Positions 1 to 9,000 of a DNA stretch of 64,000 nucleotides are shown here, in pieces. The notes beneath the pieces are model-generated. The model ran no database searches, was not told the DNA's origin, and saw nothing but the letters and a program-made list of their open reading frames with translations. The number at the start of each line of letters is the position of its first letter. Within the stretch, counting starts at the first letter, position 1. Origin of the DNA: Bythopirellula polymerisocia (GTDB taxonomy: Bacteria; Planctomycetota; Planctomycetia; Pirellulales; Lacipirellulaceae); NCBI RefSeq assembly GCF_007860015.1, contig NZ_SJPS01000013.1, positions 1-64,000 of the forward strand, read 5' to 3'. The position numbers were made by a program, and so were the translations under genes.

Positions 1-170
1 TTCTCGCGGCGCCCCAATGCCATCGTTATCCTCCTCGAAACAAATCAAACCCAGTTCAATCCACCAAATCTAGCGCCAACCGGACTGCAAGGGAAGACCG
101 GGGGAAAGGGACTTTTTCAACGGGCAGTTAGCACTCCTTGTTACACTAGCGACATTTCAGGAGGAACAAC

Positions 171-851
171 ATGGATTACGCTGCCATCAAGAGTTTCTTC
201 TTGAAGGTTTTCCTGGGGTTCCTGGGGCTCACGGCAGTCGTCGCGATCATCTCAGTGCTGAGTGGTGAGTTTGGTGAGCTCCAAGAGAAGATTCTCGCTA
301 CGTGCTTTACAGTGTCTGCAGCAAGTATCTGTTCGATGTCTTGCGCTGCGTTCATCGAAAAGAAAAGGCGTGTGCAGCTTGGTCTAACGGGGATCGGCCT
401 ATCGATTGCTTCCGCTATCCTTGTGATAATCGGCCTCTGGACGGAAATCGACAGTGATGCGTATTGGAAGACAACGGTTACATTTACCGTTGCAGCGATT
501 TCCTTTGCCTATGCCTTCCTGCTCACCCTAGATCAGCTTGAGGAAAGGCACAAATGGGTTCAGCGAGTTTTCTGCATGTGTGTTGGAGTACTTGCTCTCC
601 AGATTGTTGTAGCGATTTGGGGCGAGATCGAAGCAGAAGGTTATTTTCGAGCTCTGGCAGTTGTGGCTATTGTGGTCGGCCTTCAGACCCTTGCTATTGC
701 CATAGTAGCGAAACTGCAAAAGAGTCATCGCGGGCAAAGCGAGAAACTCGTGTTGGAAAAACTGGCCGATGACATCTACAGGGATGCTGCTGGAAAACAT
801 TATCAATTGCACGAGATTCATTCCGAAGAAGACGATGAAGGCAATGAATAA
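171..851 (+). CDS. Hypothetical six-TM membrane protein
   Basis: I do not recognise a family. The 226-residue product has about six hydrophobic segments (near residues 12-31, 41-62, 68-90, 102-120, 133-150 and 158-182). A hydrophilic, acidic C-terminal tail follows that is probably cytoplasmic. The ATG at 171 has a strong Shine-Dalgarno (AGGAGG, seven bases upstream), which makes the gene and start credible. It stands alone, and the next gene runs on the opposite strand. Together with the next three small membrane-protein genes and the repeats between them, it could belong to a cassette-like accessory region. No function can be assigned. Confidence 0.75.
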   Translation: MDYAAIKSFFLKVFLGFLGLTAVVAIISVLSGEFGELQEKILATCFTVSAASICSMSCAAFIEKKRRVQLGLTGIGLSIASAILVIIGLWTEIDSDAYWKTTVTFTVAAISFAYAFLLTLDQLEERHKWVQRVFCMCVGVLALQIVVAIWGEIEAEGYFRALAVVAIVVGLQTLAIAIVAKLQKSHRGQSEKLVLEKLADDIYRDAAGKHYQLHEIHSEEDDEGNE

Positions 852-1060
852 AGTTCTACCGTCGTCGTTTCTATTTGTCTGCGATAGCAACTTACGGCAT
901 ACAGCAGCAGGATGACCCGCTGCTCCCGTCAATCGCCTAACGTCCGTTTCTAGCGGAGGTTGTGCACGTCTCCGCAGGATAGCTGAGGTGGAGATAATCT
1001 GTGCGAGTTGCGCCTTTTTGGCATAAAAACATTGGGGGACCGGTGGATAAGGCACTGTTC

Positions 1061-1453
1061 CTATGCGGAATTGCTCGTCTTCGCCAACAGACTTCCAAAT
1101 AAGCCCGCTAAGCCTCCAGCAATTACTACCACAGCAACGACCCAAAAAGCGAGACCCTCTGGAGCTTTAGGATGGTTAGCGCTCGAAGAAACAGAAAAGA
1201 ATAAACCGACTGCCAAGCCAAGCACCGCCCCACCGCACAAACCGACGAATCCCCTGAGCATGATAGGCACCTTAGACGCAGAGCAAAGATAGGCACTTAG
1301 CCCTCCTGTGATTCCTCCGAAGACTCCGCAAATAATGACCATTGCCATACCCGCCATCTCCCAGTGAAAGACAGGACCTTTGTGCGACACGACGAGGGAA
1401 CATGACGCGCCCCCAATAAGCATTCCGGCTAGTGACGCAAGTATGATGCGCAT
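1061..1453 (-). CDS. Hypothetical small membrane protein
   Basis: An unrecognised protein of about 130 residues, almost entirely hydrophobic, with about four membrane segments and glycine-rich turns. I prefer the internal Met (MRIILASLAGML), which begins directly with a membrane segment or signal. The frame stays open upstream to 1492, which would add a 13-residue extension. There is no partner gene: its neighbours point the other way. No catalytic or binding motif is visible. Confidence 0.55.
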   Translation of the reverse strand: MRIILASLAGMLIGGASCSLVVSHKGPVFHWEMAGMAMVIICGVFGGITGGLSAYLCSASKVPIMLRGFVGLCGGAVLGLAVGLFFSVSSSANHPKAPEGLAFWVVAVVVIAGGLAGLFGSLLAKTSNSA

Positions 1454-1674
1454 AAGTCTTTCCACATCGTGGAGAAAAATGAGTCCCGCCATTCTACGCT
1501 CGTCACACTTCTTTCTGCAATCTCACTCAGCAGTAGGTGAAATCCGGTTTTTCAGGATAGTCTGGCGTGCTTAGGACCGACGCATCTAGTTCAATCACTC
1601 CACATAGAGGCTTACACGTAAGTTCAGCGGGGAATCTGACCGCCGCAAGAAACTGTTTACGGCTAGTCGCGGCA

Positions 1675-1695
1675 GCGTGCCAAACCCCGGAACTT
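1675..1695 (+). repeat. 21-bp direct repeat, copy 1
   Basis: This is identical to 2643-2663; both begin GCGTGCCAAACC and end GGAACTT. The two copies bracket the membrane-protein gene at 1912-2466, as expected for repeated flanks of a mobile or duplicated unit. The flanking bases differ. Confidence 0.7.
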
Positions 1696-1750
1696 GGGTG
1701 AAGGTGCCAAGATGCGTAAGACTATGAGACCTGCGTTTTTTTCACCCAAG
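1693..1750. repeat. Perfect 10-bp inverted repeat (hairpin)
   Basis: CTTGGGTGAA (1693-1702) is perfectly complementary to TTCACCCAAG (1741-1750). The 38-base loop ends in a run of T. It overlaps the 3' end of the 21-bp direct repeat. It could be a terminator or part of an interspersed repeat; the function is unknown. Confidence 0.5.
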
Positions 1751-1911
1751 TGCCCACCGAAGGCGGGTGTCGTCAGTTGGCAGTAATTGCGCGATTTCGC
1801 TACAATGTTTGGTTGTGCTTATCGACACTTTTTGTGTCGAATAACAAGTTATCCGACGGAGTTGCTCGTTTTTCTACACAGGATACGCTGCAGAATGCAA
1901 GTGAATTCGCC

Positions 1912-2466
1912 ATGTTAAGGACTCCCTTGCGGGACCTGATAGTCGCGGTCGCACCTGCTGTCCTCGCCACCGCACTTGGTCTGGTTGTCTCGTGCGTCGC
2001 GCTTTTCATCGCAGCGTTGTTCAGCATGGGTTTCGCGCTGCAAGAACCCGCGGTAGTCGTTCCCATTCTGGTTGTTGGCCCGGTATTGTCCCTCATAACC
2101 TGGGCCGTTCTGGACGCCAAGACGCGTCGTGCAGGGAGCGCACAATCGGAGACCGCGCGCGTGAGCCCAGAGCGAGGGCTAAGCCTGGTACCTAACCTCC
2201 TCATGTTGTGGTGTGGAGCTATGCTTTCGCTGCCTCTCTTCCTTGTTGTCTTGCTGGTGGAGAACCAGTTTCCCGGTGAGTTAAAGTCCGACGTGTTTGG
2301 CCCCTACTATACCCATCCCTTTAGACCACTGAGTGGTATTGTGCTTTGCCTGCTCGGTTTGGCGACCGGGGCCTTTCTATACAACCGGTTCAAGATGCGT
2401 TACTGCGCCGTAGGCCTCTCGTTCGGAAGCGTTGCCCTTGGATTGGTCCTGATCTTTGCGTTTTAA
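1912..2466 (+). CDS. Hypothetical membrane protein
   Basis: An unrecognised protein of about 184 residues. Starting at MLRTPLRDLIVAVAPAVL gives a first membrane segment straight away, followed by about four more. The frame is open upstream to 1750, but that extension looks non-coding and overlaps the inverted repeat. The gene lies between the two copies of the 21-bp repeat and just upstream of the attC-like palindrome at 2506-2593. This arrangement would fit a single-gene cassette. Confidence 0.6.
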   Translation: MLRTPLRDLIVAVAPAVLATALGLVVSCVALFIAALFSMGFALQEPAVVVPILVVGPVLSLITWAVLDAKTRRAGSAQSETARVSPERGLSLVPNLLMLWCGAMLSLPLFLVVLLVENQFPGELKSDVFGPYYTHPFRPLSGIVLCLLGLATGAFLYNRFKMRYCAVGLSFGSVALGLVLIFAF

Positions 2467-2505
2467 CCGGTTGCGTCTGTTTTCGAGCACCTTGAAATTG
2501 TTGGA

Positions 2506-2593
2506 TAACCATGACGTGCACCGGAGGGCGGCATGGGGCGTTTACGAACGGACAATCAAACCGCCGTCCCCGGTGACGTCGGAGATTAGATGC
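2506..2593. repeat. attC-like imperfect palindrome
   Basis: The left arm at 2513-2532 (GACGTGCACCGGAGGGCGGC) pairs with the right arm at 2560-2580. Single unpaired bases interrupt the stem, and the spacer is 27 bases. TAAC lies just outside the left arm and ATTAGATGC just outside the right arm. This resembles an integron attC site: outer TAAC and GTTRRRY cores with extrahelical bases. However, the right core has ATTAGAT rather than GTTAGAT. The family assignment is inference. Confidence 0.35.
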
Positions 2594-2642
2594 ACCGATG
2601 TGAAACTCCGAGCTAGTTGAGGAGCTTGCCGGAAACGCGTCG

Positions 2643-2663
2643 GCGTGCCAAACCCCGGAACTT
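2643..2663 (+). repeat. 21-bp direct repeat, copy 2
   Basis: Identical to 1675-1695. It ends right at the stop codon of the minus-strand gene at 2662-3102, so the repeat marks a gene boundary here too. Confidence 0.7.
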
Positions 2664-3102
2664 AGAGATGTCTGTCGTTGGTAGCGTCGGGCGAGATGTC
2701 AGATGCATCGTCGCTTTTGCTGAGGTCATCATCTGGATAGATTTCGACTAGTTGGTCGATGACCCAAGTGTCAGATACCTTGTCCTTTTTGCAAAGTTCA
2801 CTGTCTCGACGGATTTCGTAATTTTTGCGAATCACGAATTGAAGGGACGCGAAGAAGAGGGCAAGCGAGAATCCTCCGTATATTCCGCCTAATAAAAGGA
2901 CTGCCCCTTGGGCGTAACCGTCGCTTAGTCTCGAACCTCCAACTAAGAAGATTATAACCCCAGCAATAGCCAATCCCCAGAAAGGGCCGAGACAGAACGC
3001 GACCAGAGCACCCCACGGCTTATGTCTCCACTTCCAAGCCCCGATCGTAAGTGTCAAGGTGACCGCACCGAACACCACGATGTTCGCAATTGTATCCGCC
3101 AT
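2662..3102 (-). CDS. Hypothetical three-TM membrane protein
   Basis: An unrecognised protein of about 146 residues. It has three hydrophobic segments (one near the start, then GALVAFCLGPFWGLAIAGVI, then LLLGGIYGGFSLALFFASL). An acidic, serine-rich soluble tail follows. I prefer the start MADTIANIV; the frame is open eight codons further upstream. Its stop codon abuts the second copy of the 21-bp direct repeat. There is no operon partner. Confidence 0.55.
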   Translation of the reverse strand: MADTIANIVVFGAVTLTLTIGAWKWRHKPWGALVAFCLGPFWGLAIAGVIIFLVGGSRLSDGYAQGAVLLLGGIYGGFSLALFFASLQFVIRKNYEIRRDSELCKKDKVSDTWVIDQLVEIYPDDDLSKSDDASDISPDATNDRHL

Positions 3103-3784
3103 ATCGACACCTCGACAAAGCTGCAATCAATAACAAATTGCTCCATGTTTCTCGCGAGGGACTTCACAGTATTTTCAATCGGAACAAAAATCTGCGGCCT
3201 CTTCGCTGAAAACGGCAACTCGCTATTCCTGGGACCAGGGCTCATGCCGATAGTGCCCCTCGCCCCGCTGCAGGCGAGTTAACGGAAATGCCCTCCCCTG
3301 ATAAGACACCCCCATTCTGTCACAGGGGCACAGTGCGATTATCCGCGAGCCGCCAAGTGCAGTCACTTTGACCACGCAATTGGCTGCTGGAAGCTGCAAA
3401 CGGTCAAACCCACCGCTGCGCCGAACTCCGAATCGCATCTGCGATCGGATGATGCAACCGCTCTGAGTTGGCCGATCCCCGAATCCAGCGATGTGTGCAC
3501 AAGCTCCTATTATCCGAACGCATTTTTTGGTTCAGCGGGCACATTGTTCGACTTCATGTTCCGGAGAGTCGAATGGACAGAAGTTGTGCACGCTTCCTTG
3601 AGATGTCGGCAGTTTGTAAAATGACCACTTATTCAGTTGGGCGATTTGGCCAAGTTCCGCGAAACTTCTTGCCAGCGGTCGGGTTAAATCAAAAGTCATT
3701 GAAATAGATGATAGCGTGAGACTACGACGCAATAGGCATCCAAGAGTCTCCAAACCGTGCCAGATAATTGATAAGTACAATACA
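3103..3784. other. Gene-free stretch
   Basis: I see no supported gene here; the short open frames lack start signals and protein-like composition. An 8-base inverted repeat, GTGCCCCT (3253-3260) and AGGGGCAC (3324-3331), is the only structure noted. The promoter of the gene starting at 3785 should lie at the right end. Confidence 0.5.
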
Positions 3785-4492
3785 ATGAGTAATCGCGCCC
3801 TTGCACTTGCCGCCGTCGCAGTGGTTGTATTCGGTTCAACGATCGTCACCTTGGCCCAGCGGCCGCGGACCAGCGATGGTCCTCGCCCACAGCGTCCAGG
3901 TCGTGGAGCAAAACCAGAGATCGAGGACACAAAGCGGCTGAATGTCTATGCAGACAACTGGTTCTTGCTCTACATCAATAGTGAGCTGGTTGCGGTGGAC
4001 TCCATTCGGTTCATGCCCCATAACGTGATCTCCGTGGACGTTTTCCCCGAATACCCGATGACGATTGCCGTGATGGCCAAGGACAACGCGGACACCAAGA
4101 CCGGCATGGAGTACAACAATACGCAGATTGGCGACGGTGGATTCATATTGAAGTTGGCGGACGGAACGGTGACCGGTAAGCACTGGAAGGCAAAATCGGT
4201 CTCGCATGGCCCGATCAACGGTGACACGGACAATCCACATGCAGTTCACGAGGAGATTCCGGACCACTGGTTCGCAGTTGATTTCGACGATCGGTCCTGG
4301 AAAGCTGCCAAAGAATATGCCGAGCAAACGGTTCGACCTAAACGCCCCTTTTATCAACACGATTTTGAAGGAGCAAAATTCATTTGGGCGGACGACCTTG
4401 AGCTTGACAATACGGTGCTGTTTCGACTCCGTGTCGATTCTCCACCTGACGGAAGTACGCCTAAAACGTTTCCCATCCTCCTGTCAAAGTGA
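3785..4492 (+). CDS. Secreted protein linked to a YHYH protein
   Basis: The product is about 235 residues. MSNRALALAAVAVVVFGSTI looks like a signal peptide or anchor. A proline/arginine-rich linker follows, then a soluble domain rich in Trp, Asp and Tyr that resembles beta-sandwich carbohydrate-binding folds (ADNWFLLYINSELV, HWFAVDFDDRSWKAA). I do not assign a family. I chose the internal ATG because it gives the signal sequence; the frame is open upstream to 3716. The YHYH-domain gene begins 18 bases after its stop, so the two are very likely co-transcribed and act together outside the cytoplasm. Confidence 0.7.
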   Translation: MSNRALALAAVAVVVFGSTIVTLAQRPRTSDGPRPQRPGRGAKPEIEDTKRLNVYADNWFLLYINSELVAVDSIRFMPHNVISVDVFPEYPMTIAVMAKDNADTKTGMEYNNTQIGDGGFILKLADGTVTGKHWKAKSVSHGPINGDTDNPHAVHEEIPDHWFAVDFDDRSWKAAKEYAEQTVRPKRPFYQHDFEGAKFIWADDLELDNTVLFRLRVDSPPDGSTPKTFPILLSK

Positions 4493-4510
4493 CACACGAC
4501 GGAACTACCA

Positions 4511-5557
4511 ATGAATCACACTTCGTATTCGGGAGCGACCCTTGCTCTTTTAGTCTTGGTGACACCTCCCGTGGCGGCGCACGAGTGGCACCGCCATCCC
4601 AACGAAGGTTACCAGAAGTCGGTTTACGTTCTGACAGGCAACCCCCAGAAGGCGGATATGAAAGACAAACCGGACATTGCCCGTCACTTTGAGCACTGTA
4701 AGAATGTCAAAACGCGCTGGGATTCCGATATGCTTTACGTCGAATCCAACGGGCTGCCGGACCACAACATGATGGTAGGTATTCGCGCGTGGCAGCAACA
4801 GGTTCCACTGCCTCAGCCATACATGGGCGACAACGCTTGGCAGATTCCGCTCAATCCAAAACTGGCAGACAAACCCGTCTCCGCGAAGAATAGCCTCTAT
4901 CGCGGGGCGATCGCGCTCGCCGTGAATGGGGTTCCCATTTTCAATGCACTGAACAATCGGGGCGAAGATGCATTCCTGGCTGGCGAGCTAGATAAATGGG
5001 GAGGGCACTGCGGAAGAGGCGACGATTATCACTACCACATTGCCCCCGTCCACCTGGAAGATATCGTCGGAAAAGGGCAACCCATTGCCTATGCTCTGGA
5101 CGGATTTCCGATCTATGGCCTGACCGAAGCGGGTGGCTCTCCAGTCGGGCAACTCGATGAATTCAATGGTCAGCTTGATGAGCAGGGTCGGTATCATTAC
5201 CACGCAACGAAAAAGTATCCTTACATCAATGGAGGTATGCGCGGAGTCGTTACGATTCGGGGAGACCAGATCGAACCACAGCCTCGAGATTCACCTATTC
5301 GACCAGCGCTTCAACCGCTGCGTGGTGCGACAATCACAGATTTCGAGACCACTGGACAGCAGTCGACGCTAACGTACAGCTTGGAAGGCCAAACGGGCAC
5401 GGTCACCTATTCGCCGGACGCAGCGGAGACTTGGAAGTTCAAGTACACCGAGCCGAACGGCAGATCATCGGTTGAAACGTATGAACGAAGGCCTCGCGGC
5501 GATGGCAGGCGTCCGCCACCTCCTCCACGCGGGAATCGCCCGCCTCCACCACGTTGA
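4511..5557 (+). CDS. YHYH domain-containing secreted protein
   Basis: A 348-residue exported protein with a signal peptide (MNHTSYSGATLALLVLVTPPVAA). The YHYH domain is clear: GDDYHYHIAP, the ALDGFPIYGL core and RYHYHATKKYPY. This family is found in secreted bacterial proteins of unknown biochemical role, and the His/Tyr clusters suggest metal or ligand binding. The C-terminus is a low-complexity Pro/Arg tail (RRPPPPPRGNRPPPPR). It lies 18 bases downstream of another secreted protein gene and probably shares its transcript. Confidence 0.88.
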   Translation: MNHTSYSGATLALLVLVTPPVAAHEWHRHPNEGYQKSVYVLTGNPQKADMKDKPDIARHFEHCKNVKTRWDSDMLYVESNGLPDHNMMVGIRAWQQQVPLPQPYMGDNAWQIPLNPKLADKPVSAKNSLYRGAIALAVNGVPIFNALNNRGEDAFLAGELDKWGGHCGRGDDYHYHIAPVHLEDIVGKGQPIAYALDGFPIYGLTEAGGSPVGQLDEFNGQLDEQGRYHYHATKKYPYINGGMRGVVTIRGDQIEPQPRDSPIRPALQPLRGATITDFETTGQQSTLTYSLEGQTGTVTYSPDAAETWKFKYTEPNGRSSVETYERRPRGDGRRPPPPPRGNRPPPPR

Positions 5558-6007
5558 ATAAGCTGGGGTTCGGGCTTTAGGTGGCTACCGCTGATGTCAG
5601 GTAACGACGCTTCGAACTGAAGGCGGTTGGACCACTTTCAGCGAGTTAGCCAGCCGCTTAAGATGCTGAGGTCTACTCTCGGCGGAGACACCTCCAGCAG
5701 TTCGCCGAAAACCTAGGCCACCGCAGTTGATGCAACCGCCAGCACGAAGGATGCACTGAAACTCGCAGAGGGGAAACTCACCGAAGGCAGATTGAGGGGT
5801 TGCTGACATGCCTCCAAGGACGGTTCGACTTGTACGCGCAACGCGCTGTCGTAACCAGCTGGGCAAGTGGGTAAAGAGAGAAGCCCAGCGCGCACTCTCG
5901 CCAGTCGCACAGGAAGGATGCCCTTCTTGCCAAACTCCGCCGCCAACGAGCGGGTCGCTGACGGCGATTTCCTTCCCACTCTCAGCCATTCGATCTCGGT
6001 GGAAACG
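5558..6007. other. Gene-free convergent intergenic region
   Basis: This 450-base gap lies between the plus-strand YHYH gene and the minus-strand giant protein gene. Both genes end here, so only terminators are expected. I see no strong hairpin with a T run and no supported gene. Confidence 0.5.
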
Positions 6008-9000
6008 CTAGAACTTCAGTGCCAGCGACCGCTCCGTGGCAAGCATCAAGTACAGCCCATCATCCAACGAGTCCCTCACGTGGAAGTCCGCCAAGACACG
6101 GTCCACCGCTTTTCTCGAAAACTGGTGGGATGACGCGGTGGTCAACAACGGGCCAGAGGTATGGCTCCTAGTCGAAGGTGAGACCGTAGTGTCGATCAGC
6201 TGATTGCTCTCGGCCAGTTTGGTGGATGTCGTCGGCATCAGCGAGATGTTATTTGTCAGTGCTGCGACACTGCTGAGTTTTTCGACAGAGACTGGCGGAG
6301 CTACAACTGCCTGAACGAGATTATCGCTGTCGAGCGGCGCTGCGCTTCCGCTGACTCTGGTCACCGTTGTCGAAACGGTATGGTTTCCGTTCGAAGAATA
6401 CGTATGGGACCCTTTCACCGAGTACGTCGTGCCTGATTGCGAAATACTGCCGTTCGATGTTGTGCCATCGCCCCAATTGATCGTGGCCCTGTAGTAGTTT
6501 GCAGGGTGGACCCCACTGGCGTGGGTGAAGGTAGCGGCCGTCACGTTGCTTAGTTTTTTTCCGCTCAGAGTGACCGGCCCGGTGACCACGATCGGCGCGG
6601 ACGCTACCGAAACGGTGTTCACCGCCGCATTATTGCTCAGGTCTCCGTCCAGAGTGCTGGCCGTCACCGCCGCGGAATTCGTTGCGTTGCCAGGCTCGAG
6701 CGCTTGCGTCGACACCGTTGCGGTGACAGTCTGGCCGACAGCCAAGTCGCCGACATTGATAGTCACCACGCCGCCCGACTGCTGGATCGTCCCTTGACTG
6801 ACCGATGCCGAGTTGTAGACCCAATTGCCGTCCAGCGTGTCCGTCAGCACGACATTTGTCGCGCTTTGCGGCCCGTTGTTCGTCACGGAGAGATTAAAGG
6901 TCACCAAATCCCCTTCGACACTCGTGCTCACGGCCGAACTGCTGAGCGTCAAATCGGCCGCCGCAGTGCTCGTGGTCGATCCAACGACGGAACTGATCCC
7001 TTGCGGATTGGCATTGCCGGAAGCGAGCGCGAAAGTCGCCGCGGCCGCCTGGCTGCCCGAGGTGCGTGAGGCCGCATTACCATATTGATAGACCTGATCG
7101 CTTGCGCTATCGACAATCCAGATGTCGCTCGGACCAGAGGGATCCAGCGTGATTCCGGTGGGAGTTTTATTCGCCGCATCGATCGTCCAACTTCCAAGTA
7201 GTCCGCCGGTGAGAGCATACTTGAAGACCTTGTCCGTCGTCGCATCATTGACGACCCATAGACTCTGTCCATCGGTCACGATGTCCTTGGGAGTTGTGTT
7301 GCCGCTGTTGAGCTTGAAGCTACTGGCCGCAGTTTGAGTGCCCGAGAGCCTATTGGCGGCCCCCGCATAGCGAAACACAGTGTCGCTGCGGTTGTCGACG
7401 ATCCAGACATCCGTTCCGTCGGAAGCGATGCCTTCGGGCTGAGCGTTGTTGGCCAGGGTCCCGGCTGCCCAGGAGCCCAACAGCGCACCACTGCCGTCGT
7501 AGACGTAGACATGTCGATTGGCGTCGATCACCCAAGATTTATCACCCGCTGACGTGCTGGCGATTCCGCGCGGTGCGCTGTCCGCTGAGTCCAGTGAGTC
7601 TGTGCCGCGGGGAGTCCCATCGCCGGCATACAAATACGTGAGGTCCGGCGAAGCGTCGTTCGCAACACGGAACTTGACTTCGTTGTCGATGTTGGTGACA
7701 GATACGTCGGCTGGGTCGATGACAGCGTAGTCGGGATCCGCACTAACGGCCGGACCGAGGACGATCGTGTAGGGTTGGTTGCCATCTCCAACTGTATCGT
7801 CTACTCCCACGATCGTGACTGTCTGCCGTACCGACCAGTTGGCAGGTGTGAAGACGAGGTTCGAGACCGTGGTATTCCCTTCCAATGAATTGGAGCTGCT
7901 GATCGGTATCGTGACGTTGGACTTGGGGGGCGTGGTGAGAACAACCTGGAACGTGGCGAAATCGCCGCTCTCGCTGGTAAGTAATCCAGTGCTTGGCACC
8001 ACTGTGAGGCTCGGCGCCACGATCGACGTCTCCTGCGGGCTGCGTAACCCATTCACAATCTTGGTCAATTGCGATCCATCAAGGTTGCAGCGGTAAATCG
8101 TGCCGGCTCCATGATCGGCCCAATAGAGCTTCCCTGCGCGTGAATCCACATTGGTCCACAGGACGCTGGACTGCGAGAGTTCGGGCAGATCGATAACCGT
8201 CTCCACGCCGGTGCCATCGAGGTTGGCGCGGAGAATCTGCCGGACACTGAAGTCGTACCAGAACAACTTGCCTGCGGTTGGGTCGAGAGAAATGCCGCGT
8301 GGGTTTGCGGTCCCCGATCCGGTCCAAACGACCTCAACGCCCGTCCCGTCCAAGTTCGCTCGGCGGATCACGCCTTGATTTGTGTCGCCCCAATACATCT
8401 TGCCGGCGGCCCTATCCAGCGCGAGGTTCAGGGCTGATTGTTGTGTGACAAGATCCTGAACCCCGCTGCCGTCGAGATTGGCGCGCTGGATTTTCTGGGT
8501 ACTCGAGTCGGCCCAGTACAGCTTTCCGTCCACAGAATCCACCTCAATCCCCATGAGCGCCCCACCAGCAAAGCCCGATAGCACCGTCTCCACGTTCGAC
8601 CCATTGAGATTGGCCCGCTGGATAAGTCCGGTCGACTGATCGGCCCAGTACATTCTGCCGCCCGCTTGATCGACCGCCAGACCGCGCAGCTGAGTTTCGC
8701 CACTTATCCCCCCTAACGCCTTAATATCGACGAGCGTCTCGGTGGGACCGCCCGTGAGCGGCGATCGCTGGATCAAGTCGCTGTCACGGTCGGTCCAGTA
8801 AAGAAATCCTCCGTAGCCATGGTCAGTGCTAACCGCGGCCACGTCCGCCGGATCGAGACCGCTATACTCAGTGTCAGTGCTCGAAACGGCGCCAACAGTC
8901 ACGCTGAACGACACGTCCCCGTCAATCGCGTCGTCGTCGACGCCACTGACCGACACCGTTTGAGGCACGTTCCAATTGGCCGATGTAAACGTCAGGCTCG

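Larger units (their letters stand above)
1454..1911. other. Intergenic stretch with repeats
   Basis: No convincing gene lies here. It contains one copy of a 21-base direct repeat (1675-1695, second copy 2643-2663). It also has a perfect 10-base inverted repeat, CTTGGGTGAA at 1693-1702 and TTCACCCAAG at 1741-1750. The repeats suggest an interspersed or cassette-boundary element rather than an ordinary promoter region. Confidence 0.5.

Noticed and set aside
7779..8096. Plus-strand open frames opposite the giant surface protein
   Set aside because: They mirror the codon pattern of the 1495-residue minus-strand gene, have no ribosome sites and no recognisable domains.
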